Of a stretch of DNA of 64,000 nucleotides, positions 45,732 to 54,659 are shown one piece after another; the first letter of the stretch is position 1; each line of letters begins with the position of its first letter. The stretch is taken from NCBI GenBank assembly GCA_025351405.1, contig JANXVZ010000030.1, positions 62,001-126,000 on the forward strand. The letters run 5' to 3'. The notes under the pieces are model-generated. The model had not been told where the DNA came from. It saw nothing but the letters and a program-made list of their open reading frames with translations, and ran no database searches. The position numbers and the translations under genes are program-made. Source of the DNA: Sphingomonadales bacterium (lineage in GTDB: Bacteria; Pseudomonadota; Alphaproteobacteria; Sphingomonadales; Sphingomonadaceae).

Positions 45732-46007
45732 ATGGGTATTGTCGCCACACAAATCGAGACGCGGCTGCGTGCCGCACTGCATCCCGACAGCCTTGCCATC
45801 ATCGACGACAGCGATCTGCACCGCGGCCACGCCGGGCATGATGGCAGTGGCGAGAGCCACTTTACCGTGCGCGTGACCGCCGCGAGCTTCGCCGGCCAGT
45901 CTCGCGTTGCGCGGCAACGCGCGGTTTACCGGGCGCTGGGCGACATGATGGCGCCGGGCGGTGTCCATGCGCTGGTCATCGACGCCAAGGCGCCCGGCGA
46001 GGCGTGA
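45732..46007 (+). CDS. BolA family protein
   Basis: A 91-residue BolA-fold protein: ETRLRAALHPDSLAIIDDSDLHRGHAGHDGSGESHFTVRVTAASFAGQSRVARQRAVYRALGDMM, then GVHALVIDAKAP. The histidine in the DLHRGHAG loop and the conserved His near the end (VHAL) are the ligands used when BolA pairs with a monothiol glutaredoxin in a [2Fe-2S] cluster. AAGGG lies before the ATG. It is divergent from the J-domain gene, and its stop overlaps the next start as TGATG. Confidence 0.92.
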   Translation: MGIVATQIETRLRAALHPDSLAIIDDSDLHRGHAGHDGSGESHFTVRVTAASFAGQSRVARQRAVYRALGDMMAPGGVHALVIDAKAPGEA

Positions 46008-47110
46008 TGCGCGCCCTGGTCGCCAGCCTGCTGCTCGCAATCGTGCCGGCCACTGCCGTCGCGGCTCCGTCGACCACTGCGACGCAGCGTGTCGGCAACC
46101 TTGACGGCGTCGCCGTTGTCGACCGGCTCGACGCATCGGAATTGGCGCCGGGCCAGGTTCATCGCTTCTGGTTCCGTGCCGGCGAGAGTGCGATCGCGCA
46201 GGGCTGGTATGTTCCGGTCATTGTCGTGCGCGGCGCGCATCCCGGCCCGCGGCTGCTGCTCACCGCGGCAATCCACGGCGACGAACTCAACGGTATCGAT
46301 GTCATCCAGCAACTCGTGGCCGGCATCGATCCCGCAAAGCTTAGCGGCACCGTCATCGCCGTGCCGGGCCTCAACACTCCGGGGCTCCTCCACAGCACGC
46401 GCGAATTTGTCACCCGCGACGACCACGCCGCCGACAATCTCAACCGGCTGATGCCGGGCGACCCGGACGGCGGCGCCGCGGCGGCCTATGCGGCACGTTT
46501 GTGGCGCAACCTGCTGCGGCCCAACACCGATACGACGATCGACCTCCACACCCAGTCGCGCGGCACCGCCTATGTGCTTTATGCCTTTGCGTCCAACGCA
46601 CGGGCGCGGCGTATCGCGGAGCTTATCGGCCCCGATGTCATCAAGCTCGACCTGGGCGTCAAGGGCACTGTCGAGAACGAGATGGTTCGCGACGGTGTGC
46701 CGGCGATCACGCTGGAGCTTGGCGCGCCGGAGGTTTTCGACACCGCCATGGTCAAACGCGGCGTGGCCGGCATCCGCAACGTCATGCACGAGATGAAGAT
46801 GCTGCCCGGCGGCGCGACGTTACCCGTGACGGGGCTTTATGGCGCGACGTTCACCGGCAATGCCCTGACGCAGGTCGAGGCGCCGCGCGCCGGTTTTGCA
46901 CGGTTGCTGGTGCCGCTGGGCAGCACAGTCACCAAGGGCCAGCCGATCGCCACCATTTCCGATGCGTTCGGCCGAATCACCGACACGATCGCGGCGCCGA
47001 GGGCCGGTGTGGTAAACACCGTTTTCACCGATCCGCGCCGCGAAGCCGGCAGTGTCGTCGCCCGCATCGTCTATTGGTCGGATGATCCTGCCTGCCGCGA
47101 CGGCTGTTGA
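46007..47110 (+). CDS. Exported succinylglutamate desuccinylase/aspartoacylase-like (M14) protein
   Basis: A 367-residue protein with a signal peptide (MRALVASLLLAIVPATAVAA). The zinc site of the AstE/AspA group of the M14 fold is visible: LLTAAIHGDELNGID (His and Glu ligands) and TIDLHTQSRG (His ligand); the likely general base is in ITLELGAPE near residue 245. The C-terminal ~100 residues form a beta-barrel-like part with biotinyl-like features (LVPLGSTVTKGQPIATISD). It may hydrolyse N-acyl amino acids in the periplasm. It is coupled to bolA by one base; no functional partner is evident. Confidence 0.85.
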   Translation: MRALVASLLLAIVPATAVAAPSTTATQRVGNLDGVAVVDRLDASELAPGQVHRFWFRAGESAIAQGWYVPVIVVRGAHPGPRLLLTAAIHGDELNGIDVIQQLVAGIDPAKLSGTVIAVPGLNTPGLLHSTREFVTRDDHAADNLNRLMPGDPDGGAAAAYAARLWRNLLRPNTDTTIDLHTQSRGTAYVLYAFASNARARRIAELIGPDVIKLDLGVKGTVENEMVRDGVPAITLELGAPEVFDTAMVKRGVAGIRNVMHEMKMLPGGATLPVTGLYGATFTGNALTQVEAPRAGFARLLVPLGSTVTKGQPIATISDAFGRITDTIAAPRAGVVNTVFTDPRREAGSVVARIVYWSDDPACRDGC

Positions 47111-47193
47111 GCGACCCTGTCACGATGCCCGGCGCGATGCGTATCGAGGTTGCCAATCCGCTGCACAGGCGATACGCCGCGTTCCGCACCGTC

Positions 47194-47265
47194 GCCGGAT
47201 TAGCTCAGCGGTAGAGCAGCGGTTTTGTAAACCGAAGGTCGGGGGTTCAATCCCCTCATCCGGCA
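47194..47265 (+). tRNA. tRNA-Thr (anticodon TGT)
   Basis: A full cloverleaf folds: acceptor stem GCCGGAT/ATCCGGC (7 of 7), D-arm GCTC-AGCGGTA-GAGC, anticodon loop TT-TGT-AA, and T-arm GGGGG-TTCAATC-CCCTC with one G-T pair. The anticodon stem has one mismatch at the top (G-A). The anticodon TGT reads ACA, threonine. The 3' CCA is not encoded: A is the discriminator, followed by CCG. It lies alone between two protein genes, 84 bases after the M14-like gene. Confidence 0.95.
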
Positions 47266-47375
47266 CCGTGCAGGCCGGGTCGGGCAAGGTCTGCAAATGC
47301 CGGGCGGCACCAGCGCTGCCACCATCGCGTGTGCCGACGAGCCGACACCATGAAGCGCGACGACAAGCGGCCGGT

Positions 47376-48167
47376 TCACGCCTCGGACCCGAATGCGAAG
47401 GCGTCCATGCGCAGGATCCCGTGGGTCGTGCTGGCGTGCAGATGCCGGCCTGGCGCGCCCTGACCCGCACCGAGCGCCACGAACAGCGGCATCAGATGCT
47501 CTTGCGTCGGGTGGTTGCGCCGTGCCTCGGGTGCTCGCTGGCGATAGGCGAGCAAATCCTCGACCCGCCCAGCCTCGATGGCGCTGGTCATCCAGTCGGC
47601 GAAACGGTCGACCCATTGCGGGGCCGGCGCATGCAGTGCGTTGTAATATTCGCGAAAACTCGAAAGATCATGTGTGAAGCTGCCGGAGCCGACGATCAGC
47701 ACACCCTCTTCGCGCAACGGGGCGAGCAGCTGCCCGAGGTGGAAATGATGTTCGGGGCCGGCATCGGGCTGGATCGACAGCTGGACCACGGGCACATCGG
47801 CCAACGGATACATGAGACGCAGCGGAACCCATGCGCCATGGTCGAGACCACGGACCGGGTCACGCTGCACCATGCTGCCTCCCGCCTCGAGCAGACCGAC
47901 GACGCGCTCAGCCAGCCATGACGAGCCGGGTGCAGGGTAGCGGATGGTGTAAAGCTCGGCCGGAAAACCGTGAAAGTCGTGGATGGTCGCGTTGACCGCC
48001 GCAGTGGTGACCTGTGGCACCGCCGTCTCCCAATGTGCCGAGACCATCAGGATGGCGCGGGGCTTTGCCTCGAAACGGTCGGGCAAATGCTCGAGGAAAG
48101 CCCGCGCCGGCGCATCGGTCAGGGGAAAGGTCGGGGCGCCGTGAGAAACGAAAAGGGCGGGAAACAT
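47376..48167 (-). CDS. DODA-type extradiol ring-cleavage dioxygenase (YgiD-like)
   Basis: A 263-residue class III extradiol dioxygenase of the 4,5-DOPA-dioxygenase type. FVSHGAPTFPLTDAPA has the first metal His (His9), VSAHWET the second, and HDFHGFPAELYTIRYPAPG follows; LDHGAWVPLRLMYPLADVPVVQLS is another conserved block, with SGSFTHDLSSF later. These are the metal ligands and catalytic His of the family. Substrate is unknown; catechol-like compounds are expected. The start is ATG 48167. It does not sit with other ring-cleavage genes. Confidence 0.9.
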   Translation of the reverse strand: MFPALFVSHGAPTFPLTDAPARAFLEHLPDRFEAKPRAILMVSAHWETAVPQVTTAAVNATIHDFHGFPAELYTIRYPAPGSSWLAERVVGLLEAGGSMVQRDPVRGLDHGAWVPLRLMYPLADVPVVQLSIQPDAGPEHHFHLGQLLAPLREEGVLIVGSGSFTHDLSSFREYYNALHAPAPQWVDRFADWMTSAIEAGRVEDLLAYRQRAPEARRNHPTQEHLMPLFVALGAGQGAPGRHLHASTTHGILRMDAFAFGSEA

Positions 48168-48273
48168 AGGGACCCCATTGTTGAAGCCAACTTTTGGACC
48201 CTGCGAAAAGCTATAGCGACCTCAGAAAACCGGCGACCAGCTATGCGAATCCGCAGAGTCCACCGCTGATGAC

Positions 48274-48840
48274 CTAGACAACGGGCGGCGAAAATCGCTT
48301 CACCCACGCCGCAACAGCGGTGATGAAGCTGTCGACGAAGGTTTTGCCCGACCCTTCGGCCAGCGCGCCCTTGTCATCGAACAGGGCTGCCGAATGGCCG
48401 ATATAGGCCTCTGGCTGTTGCAGCGTCGGCATGTCGAGAAATACCAGGCTTTGCCGCAGATGGTGGTTGGCACCGAACCCGCCCAGCGCACCAGGCGATT
48501 GGGACAGGATTGCCGCCGGCTTGCCCGCCCAGACGCTGGCGCCATAGGGACGCGAGCCGACGTCGATGGCGTTTTTGAGCGGCGCCGGGACGGACCGGTT
48601 GTATTCCGGCGTGATGAATAGGATGCCGTCCTGTGCCGCAACCGCCGCCCGAAACGCTGTCCACGCCGGCGGAGTCTCGGCTTCCCTGTCAGGATTGTAG
48701 AGCGGCAGGTCGCCGATCTCGATGATCGTGAACCGTCCGCGATCGCCGCCGAGCTGCTGGATCGCGTTGCCGAATTTCCGGGTCAGGCCGCTTGCCTGGA
48801 GACTGCCGACCAGGATGCCGATCGCGGGATGTTTCGTCAT
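48274..48840 (-). CDS. NADPH-dependent FMN reductase
   Basis: A 188-residue flavodoxin-fold reductase (ChrR/YieF-like). KHPAIGILVGSLQASGLTRKFGNAIQQL is the phosphate-binding loop, ILFITPEYNRSVPAPLKNAIDVGSRP the FMN-contact loop, and KPAAILSQSPGALGGFGANHHLRQSL the late beta-strand region. Members reduce quinones, chromate or azo compounds with NAD(P)H. AAGGA lies eight bases before ATG 48840. No neighbour suggests a specific substrate; chrA lies 24 kb away. Confidence 0.9.
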   Translation of the reverse strand: MTKHPAIGILVGSLQASGLTRKFGNAIQQLGGDRGRFTIIEIGDLPLYNPDREAETPPAWTAFRAAVAAQDGILFITPEYNRSVPAPLKNAIDVGSRPYGASVWAGKPAAILSQSPGALGGFGANHHLRQSLVFLDMPTLQQPEAYIGHSAALFDDKGALAEGSGKTFVDSFITAVAAWVKRFSPPVV

Positions 48841-49029
48841 GTCTTGTTCCTTCTCAACACTGAATGACACTGGGCTTGTTGGCTGGCGACCGCTTGAAGG
48901 CCGACCGGCGGATACACCCCGGATGGTCGATTATCACGGCAAGAGTGTGGTGCAGGTGGCTTGATCGCACGCATCTCTGCTAACCTGGTGGCATAAGGAC
49001 CGTGGTCCGCCAACGAGGAAAGCCTTTTC

Positions 49030-50397
49030 ATGTTTCGCAGCGTCAACCCCGCAACCGGCGACCAGATCGCGACCTACCCCGAGCTGACTGCGGCCGAGGT
49101 GGAATCACGGATCGCCAAGGCGGCCGCCACCTACCGCATCTGGCGTAACAAGCCGATTGCCGAGCGCGCCGCGCTGCTCGAACGGCTGGCCGAGCAATAT
49201 GACGCCAACAGCGAAAGACTGGCGACGATGGCGGTCGAGGAGATGGGCAAGACCTTCAAGTCGGCGTTGGCGGAGGTGCAGAAATGTGCCGGGGCGTTCC
49301 GCTATTATGCCCGCAACGGCGCTGCCATGCTCGAGCCGAAGATCATCGCGACGGCGAACGGTGGCTCGGCGGAAATGCGTTACCTGCCGATGGGGACGGT
49401 ACTGGCGATCATGCCCTGGAACTTCCCCTACTGGCAGGCGGTGCGCTTCCTCGCGCCGACGATTCTTGCCGGCAATGTGGGATTGCTCAAGCACGCCAGC
49501 ATCGTTCAGGGCGTCGCCGGGCTGATGGAGGAGATGGTGATCGCCGCCGGCGCTCCTGACGGGTTGTTCCAGAACCTCGCGATCAAATCGGACAAGGTGG
49601 CTGCGATCATCGCCGATCCGCGCATTGTCGCGGTGACGCTGACCGGCAGCGAGGGCGCGGGGCGCGCCGTCGCCGGGCAGGCGGGCCATGCGCTCAAGAA
49701 GGTCGTCCTCGAGCTTGGCGGATCGGATCCGTTCATCGTCATGCCGTCGGCCGATCTCGATGCCGCGGTCAAGCAGGCCGTCACGGCGCGCATCCAGAAC
49801 AGCGGCCAGTCATGCATCTGCGGCAAGCGGATGATCGTCCACGCCGATGTCTATGATGCGTTTCGCCAGAAGTTTTCGGCCGCGATGCAGGCGGTCAAGG
49901 CCGGCGACCCCACCGACCCGGCAACCGACATGGGGCCGCTTTCGAGTCTGGAGCAGCGCGACACCGTTCTGGAGCAGTTGACCGTCGCGAAGGCGGCGGG
50001 CGCGACGCTGTTGTTCGGCGGTGAAGCGCTGCCGGGCAAGGGGGCCTATATGTCCGCCGGGATTCTCGTCGACGTGCCCTTTGAAAGCGACCTCATGGCC
50101 GAGGAGATTTTTGGCCCGATCGCGATGCTGTTCAAGGCGGAGGGTATCGACGACGCGATTCGAATCGCCAACGCGATCCCCTATGGGCTCGGCTCCTCGG
50201 TCTGGACGAACGACAGTGCCGAGCAGGAACGTTTTGTCCGCGATATCGAAGCGGGGATGACCGCGATCAACCAGGTGCTGGCCTCCACGCCGGAAGCGCC
50301 GTTCGGTGGCATCAAGGCATCCGGGCATGGCCGGGAACTCGGCAGCCACGGGCTGCACGAATTCATGAACCTGAAGACGGTCATGCGCGCCGGCTGA
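49030..50397 (+). CDS. NAD(P)-dependent succinate-semialdehyde dehydrogenase (YneI/Sad type)
   Basis: A 455-residue aldehyde dehydrogenase. MPWNFPYWQAVRF is the substrate-tunnel segment, TLTGSEGAGRAVAGQAG the cofactor region, LELGGSDPFIVMPSADLDAA holds the general-base Glu, and NSGQSCICGKRMIV carries the catalytic Cys near residue 262. EEIFGPIAMLF and the ending PFGGIKASGHGRELGSHGLHEFMNLKTV fit the short (455-460 residue) SSADH subfamily. It likely oxidises succinic semialdehyde to succinate. GAGGAAA precedes the ATG by about ten bases. Confidence 0.92.
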   Translation: MFRSVNPATGDQIATYPELTAAEVESRIAKAAATYRIWRNKPIAERAALLERLAEQYDANSERLATMAVEEMGKTFKSALAEVQKCAGAFRYYARNGAAMLEPKIIATANGGSAEMRYLPMGTVLAIMPWNFPYWQAVRFLAPTILAGNVGLLKHASIVQGVAGLMEEMVIAAGAPDGLFQNLAIKSDKVAAIIADPRIVAVTLTGSEGAGRAVAGQAGHALKKVVLELGGSDPFIVMPSADLDAAVKQAVTARIQNSGQSCICGKRMIVHADVYDAFRQKFSAAMQAVKAGDPTDPATDMGPLSSLEQRDTVLEQLTVAKAAGATLLFGGEALPGKGAYMSAGILVDVPFESDLMAEEIFGPIAMLFKAEGIDDAIRIANAIPYGLGSSVWTNDSAEQERFVRDIEAGMTAINQVLASTPEAPFGGIKASGHGRELGSHGLHEFMNLKTVMRAG

Positions 50398-50443
50398 GGC
50401 GTGTTGCGTGGAGCGGTCCCGCCGCTCCCGCGGATGGCGCGGC

Positions 50444-51052
50444 TCAGCGAGCCCGCGCCACGGCCTCGCGGACGAGCACGACGCGGTCCTGGCCGAAATA
50501 CATGTCGTCGCCGCCGACAAAGAATGTGGGCGAGCCGAAGCCGCCGCGTTCGATCACTTCTTCCGTGTTGGCACGCAACCGTGCCTTCAGCGCGGGGGTG
50601 TCGGCGGCTTCCAGCGTCGCTAACGGATCGAGTCCCGCGGCCACACAGGCCGACGCCAGAACACCCGCGTTGGAAATATCGCGGTCCTCACCCCAGTACA
50701 GCTTGAACACCGCCCGGGCGAAAGCCTCGCAAACCCCGGCATCATCGGCGATCAGGCAGGCGCGCATCGCCTTGGCGGAATTGACCGGAAAGACGCTCGG
50801 TGTCCATTTGATCGCCAGCCCCGAGCGGCGGATCCAGTCGTGCATGTCCTTGGAAAAATAGCGCGCCTTGGGGACGATCGGCTTTGACCGCATTTCATAG
50901 ACCGATGGATTGACGCTGTTGAACACCCCGCCGACGAGGAACGGCCGGTAGCGGATGGCAAAGCCGTCCTCCCGCGCCGCCGTTACCAGCGCTTCAAAGC
51001 CCAGGTAGGTCCACGGGCTGGAGCAATCGAAAAAGAATTCGACCGCAGTCAT
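50444..51052 (-). CDS. 2-hydroxychromene-2-carboxylate isomerase-like, DsbA-fold protein
   Basis: A 202-residue thioredoxin-fold (DsbA/kappa-GST) protein. VEFFFDCSSPWTYLGFEAL is the family start, with Ser in place of a catalytic CxxC (SSPW), then YRPFLVGGVFNSVNP, KARYFSKDMHDWIRRSGL, and RGGFGSPTFFVGGDDMYFGQDRV at the end. The glutathione-dependent isomerase of naphthalene degradation is the reference; many members act on other compounds. ATG 51052 overlaps the purB stop by one base (TGATG), so it is co-expressed with purB, an odd pairing. Confidence 0.88.
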   Translation of the reverse strand: MTAVEFFFDCSSPWTYLGFEALVTAAREDGFAIRYRPFLVGGVFNSVNPSVYEMRSKPIVPKARYFSKDMHDWIRRSGLAIKWTPSVFPVNSAKAMRACLIADDAGVCEAFARAVFKLYWGEDRDISNAGVLASACVAAGLDPLATLEAADTPALKARLRANTEEVIERGGFGSPTFFVGGDDMYFGQDRVVLVREAVARAR

Positions 51053-52353
51053 CAGCCGCCGAACACCCGCGCAAAGATCGTGTCGACATGCTTCAGATGA
51101 TAGCCAAGGTCGAACAGGTCCTCGAGTTGCGCCACCGGCAAATGCGTGGTCACCTCCGGGTCGGCCTTCAACAGATCGAGCAGTTGCAACTTGCCGTCGG
51201 CTTCCCACACTTTCATGGCGTTGCGCTGGACCAGGCGATAGCTGTCCTCGCGGCTGGCGCCGGCCTGGGTGAGCGCGAGCAGGATGCGCTGCGAATGGAT
51301 GAGGCCGCCCATCTTGTTGAGGTTGGCGAGCATTCGCTCGGGATAGACCAGCAGCTTGTCGATGACCCCGGTCAGCCGGAAAAGCGCGAAATCGAGCGTC
51401 ACCGTTGCATCGGGCCCGATCATGCGCTCGACCGACGAATGGCTGATATCGCGTTCATGCCAGAGCGCGACATTCTCGAGCGCCGGCGTGACATAGCCGC
51501 GAACGAGGCGAGCAAGGCCGGTCAGGTTTTCGGTCAGCACCGGGTTGCGCTTGTGCGGCATGGCGCTCGAACCCTTCTGGCCCGGCGCGAAATATTCCTC
51601 GGCTTCAAGGACTTCGGTTCGCTGCAGATGGCGGACCTCGGTCGCCAACCGCTCGACCGAGCCGGCGATCACGCCGAGCGTGGCAAAGAACATCGCGTGG
51701 CGATCGCGCGGGATGACCTGGGTGGACACAGGCTCGATCGTCAGCCCCATCGCCTTGGCGACATGGGCTTCTACGGCGGGATCGATGTTGGCGAAGGTGC
51801 CGACCGCGCCCGAAATCGCGCAGGTGGCAATTTCCTCGCGCGCCAGTACCAACCGGGCGCGGCATCGGTCGAATTCGGCATAGGCCTGGGCCAGCTTCAA
51901 TCCAAAGGTCGTCGGCTCGGCATGGATGCCATGGCTGCGGCCGATGGTCGGCGTGTCCTTGTATTCATACGCCCGGCGCTTGATGGCGGCGAGCAAGCCG
52001 TCGACATCGGCGATGAGAATGTCGGCGGCACGCGCCATCTGCACCGACAGGCAGGTGTCGAGCACGTCCGAACTGGTCATGCCCTGGTGGACGAAGCGCG
52101 CCTCCGGGCCGACATGTTCGGCAAGGTTGGTGAGGAAGGCGATGACGTCATGGCGGGTTTCGCGTTCGATCTCGTCGATGCGCTCGACGTCGAATTTTCC
52201 GCGTTCCCACACCGCTTTGGCGGCATCCTTGGGCACGACGCCCAATTCGGCGAGGGCATCCATGGCATGGGCCTCGATCTCGAACCAGATGCGAAAGCGG
52301 GCTTCGGGTTCCCAAAGGGCAACCATCTCGGGGCGTGAATAGCGTGGGATCAT
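51052..52353 (-). CDS. purB: Adenylosuccinate lyase
   Basis: A 433-residue enzyme of the fumarase/aspartase superfamily, acting twice in purine synthesis (SAICAR to AICAR, and adenylosuccinate to AMP). MIPRYSRPEMVALWEPEARFRIWFEIEAHAMDAL is the family start, FVHQGMTSSDVLDT, TIGRSHGIHAEPTTFGLKLA and the signature GSSAMPHKRNPVLTENLTGLAR follow, with EVREHLQR-type ATEVRHLQRTEVLE and a C-terminal FDLGYHLKHVDTIF. Longer frames upstream lie in the priA leader and are not coding. Its stop is shared with the isomerase start. Confidence 0.97.
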   Translation of the reverse strand: MIPRYSRPEMVALWEPEARFRIWFEIEAHAMDALAELGVVPKDAAKAVWERGKFDVERIDEIERETRHDVIAFLTNLAEHVGPEARFVHQGMTSSDVLDTCLSVQMARAADILIADVDGLLAAIKRRAYEYKDTPTIGRSHGIHAEPTTFGLKLAQAYAEFDRCRARLVLAREEIATCAISGAVGTFANIDPAVEAHVAKAMGLTIEPVSTQVIPRDRHAMFFATLGVIAGSVERLATEVRHLQRTEVLEAEEYFAPGQKGSSAMPHKRNPVLTENLTGLARLVRGYVTPALENVALWHERDISHSSVERMIGPDATVTLDFALFRLTGVIDKLLVYPERMLANLNKMGGLIHSQRILLALTQAGASREDSYRLVQRNAMKVWEADGKLQLLDLLKADPEVTTHLPVAQLEDLFDLGYHLKHVDTIFARVFGG

Positions 52354-52428
52354 GTGCGGGGCGTTAGCACGGGGTTGCGGCGCGGCAAAGCGGTGGCGCA
52401 GACGGCAGTGCGCCCCTAAGTCAGGCCT

Positions 52429-54600
52429 GTGACGTCTCCGCCATCCGTTCGTGTCATCGTCTTCCAGCATGGGCTGGGGGCGCTCGACTACGCCGTGCCG
52501 CCGGGGATGGTGCTCGCACCGGGGGACGCGGTGGCAGTGCCGCTGGGGCCGCGGACAATCATCGGTGTCGTGTGGGAACGCGAACGGCTCGCCGGCAAGG
52601 ACGTGCCGGCAGGGCGATTGCGTCCGGTGTCGCAAAAACTCGCTCTCCCGCCGCTGGCGGCCCCGCTGCGCCGGCTAACCGAATGGGTGTCGGACTATTA
52701 TCTCAGCCCGCTGGCAGGCGTGCTGCGCATGGTCTGGCCATCGGTGGCATTCCTGGGGGAGCGGGCGATCACCGAATATCGCCTCGGCGGCGCCGTGCCG
52801 GTACGGATGACGCCGGAGAGGACCCGGGCGCTGGAACGGCTGGAGGGCCGGCAAGGGACCGTGCGCGACCTTGCCCAGGCGGCGGGAGTAACCGACGCGG
52901 TGATACGTGGCCTTGTCAATGCCGGCACGCTGCTTGCCCAGATTGTCGGTGCCGATACACCGCCTGCGGTGCCCGACCCCGATCATGCGCCGCCGCAACT
53001 GGAGGCGGCCCAGGCCGCTGCTGCGCGGGAAATGTCGGATGCCGTGGCAGCGGGCGGCTTTGCGCCCTTCCTGCTCGAAGGGGTCACCGGCTCCGGCAAG
53101 ACCGAAGTCTATTTCGAAGCGATCGCCGAAGCGCTGCGGCGTGGCGGCCAGGTCCTGGTGCTGCTGCCGGAAATCGCGTTGACGGCGCCATGGCTGGCGC
53201 GTTTTGCCGCTCGCTTCGGCTGCCAGCCCGTGGCGTGGCACAGCGACCTGAAGGCCAGCGAGCGCCGCGCGGCGTTCGTCGCCATCGCGGATGGTCGCGC
53301 CAGGGTGGTTGTCGGCGCGCGCTCGGCGCTTTTTCTGCCATTCACGGATCTGAGGTTGACGATCGTCGACGAAGCCCATGAAACCAGCTTCAAGCAGGAG
53401 GAGGGCGTCCACTATCACGCCCGCGATGTCGCGGTGATGCGGGCGCGGGAGGAAGCCGCGACTGTCGTCCTCGCCACTGCCACCCCGGCGATCGAGACGC
53501 GCGTGCAGGCGGCGCGCGGCACCTATCGCGCCCTGTCGCTGCCGGCGCGCTTTGGCGGCGCGGTCATGCCGGCGATCAGCCTTGTCGACCTGCGGTGCAC
53601 ACCGCCGGAACGCGGCAACTGGCTCAGCCCGCCACTCGCCGCGGCATTGACGGCAACGCTGGCGCGCGGCGAGCAGGCGTTGCTGTTTCTCAATCGTCGT
53701 GGTTATGCGCCGCTGACGCTGTGCCGGCACTGTGGCACGCGCATCCAGTGCCCCAACTGCACCGCCTGGATGGTCGAGCATCGGTTGTCGAAGCGGCTCG
53801 CCTGCCATCATTGCGGCCACCAGACACCGGTGCCGCCGGCCTGCCCGGAATGCGGCGAGCCCGACGCGCTGGTCGCCTGCGGCCCGGGCGTCGAGCGTAT
53901 CGCCGAGGAAGTGGCGCGGCGCTGGCCCGAAGCGCGGGTGGCGCAGGTGACGTCGGACACCGTCTATTCACCGGCACGGGCGGCAGCGCTGGTGGCGGCG
54001 GTCGAAGCCCGCCAGATCGATGTGCTGATCGGCACCCAGATGGTGACCAAGGGCTATCACTTCCCGGAGCTGACGCTGGTGGGGGTCATCGATGCGGACC
54101 TGGGGCTGTCGGGCGGCGACCTGCGTGCTGCCGAACGCAGCTTCCAGCAGGTGGCGCAGGTGGCGGGGCGCGCCGGGAGGGCGGCGAAGCCCGGCAGCGT
54201 GCTGATCCAGACCCACCAGCCCGAGGCACGGCTGATGCAGGCGCTGGCGAGCGGCGATTCGGAGGCGTTCTATGCGGCGGAAACCGAGGCGCGGCGCGAC
54301 CTGGCGCTGCCCCCGTTCGGCCGGCTGGCGGCGATCATCGTGTCGAGCGAGGACGCGGCCGCCGCGCTGGCGACGGCGCGCGCGCTCGGCAAGTCCGCCC
54401 CCACCATCGACGGATTGAGCGTGCTCGGCCCCGCCGCCGCCCCGCTGGCGATGTTGCGCGGGCGCTACAGACAGCGGCTGCTGGTGCAGGCGCGACGCAC
54501 CCTGGCGCTGCAGAACATCGTGCGCGAGTGGCTGGAGCGCGTGCCCGTGCCGGCCAGCGTGCGGGTCGTGGTCGATGTGGACCCCTACAGTTTCGTGTGA
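52429..54600 (+). CDS. priA: Primosomal replication restart helicase PriA
   Basis: A 723-residue 3'-5' helicase that reloads the replisome at collapsed forks. The N-terminal 3'-end DNA-binding domain runs to about residue 110, a winged helix follows, then Walker A GVTGSGKTEVYFEA near residue 218 and DEAHETSFKQEEGVHYHARDVAV. The zinc-binding part has CRHCGTRIQCPNC ... CHHCGH ... CPECG, eight cysteines in total. QMVTKGYHFPELTLVGVIDADLGLSGGDLRAAERSFQQVAQVAGRAGR completes the helicase motifs. The start is GTG 52429, matching homologues. It is divergent from purB with a 75-bp gap. Confidence 0.97.
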   Translation: MTSPPSVRVIVFQHGLGALDYAVPPGMVLAPGDAVAVPLGPRTIIGVVWERERLAGKDVPAGRLRPVSQKLALPPLAAPLRRLTEWVSDYYLSPLAGVLRMVWPSVAFLGERAITEYRLGGAVPVRMTPERTRALERLEGRQGTVRDLAQAAGVTDAVIRGLVNAGTLLAQIVGADTPPAVPDPDHAPPQLEAAQAAAAREMSDAVAAGGFAPFLLEGVTGSGKTEVYFEAIAEALRRGGQVLVLLPEIALTAPWLARFAARFGCQPVAWHSDLKASERRAAFVAIADGRARVVVGARSALFLPFTDLRLTIVDEAHETSFKQEEGVHYHARDVAVMRAREEAATVVLATATPAIETRVQAARGTYRALSLPARFGGAVMPAISLVDLRCTPPERGNWLSPPLAAALTATLARGEQALLFLNRRGYAPLTLCRHCGTRIQCPNCTAWMVEHRLSKRLACHHCGHQTPVPPACPECGEPDALVACGPGVERIAEEVARRWPEARVAQVTSDTVYSPARAAALVAAVEARQIDVLIGTQMVTKGYHFPELTLVGVIDADLGLSGGDLRAAERSFQQVAQVAGRAGRAAKPGSVLIQTHQPEARLMQALASGDSEAFYAAETEARRDLALPPFGRLAAIIVSSEDAAAALATARALGKSAPTIDGLSVLGPAAAPLAMLRGRYRQRLLVQARRTLALQNIVREWLERVPVPASVRVVVDVDPYSFV

Positions 54601-54659
54601 TTGCTTCGTTGGCGGCCTGCGCTATGGCTGGCCCCATCGGTTGTTACGGAGTCGATGCG

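Noticed and set aside
47194-47265. tRNA-Thr as an integration site for a mobile element
   Set aside because: No integrase, no second copy of the tRNA 3' end and no foreign-looking block next to it.
47376-51052. Aromatic catabolic operon (DODA dioxygenase, FMN reductase, SSADH, isomerase)
   Set aside because: The genes alternate in strand, have their own gaps and lack ring hydroxylases, hydrolases or transporters; the grouping looks incidental.
52354-52635. N-terminal extension of purB
   Set aside because: The extension runs antisense through the priA start and shows no similarity to purB; ATG 52353 gives the conserved N-terminus.
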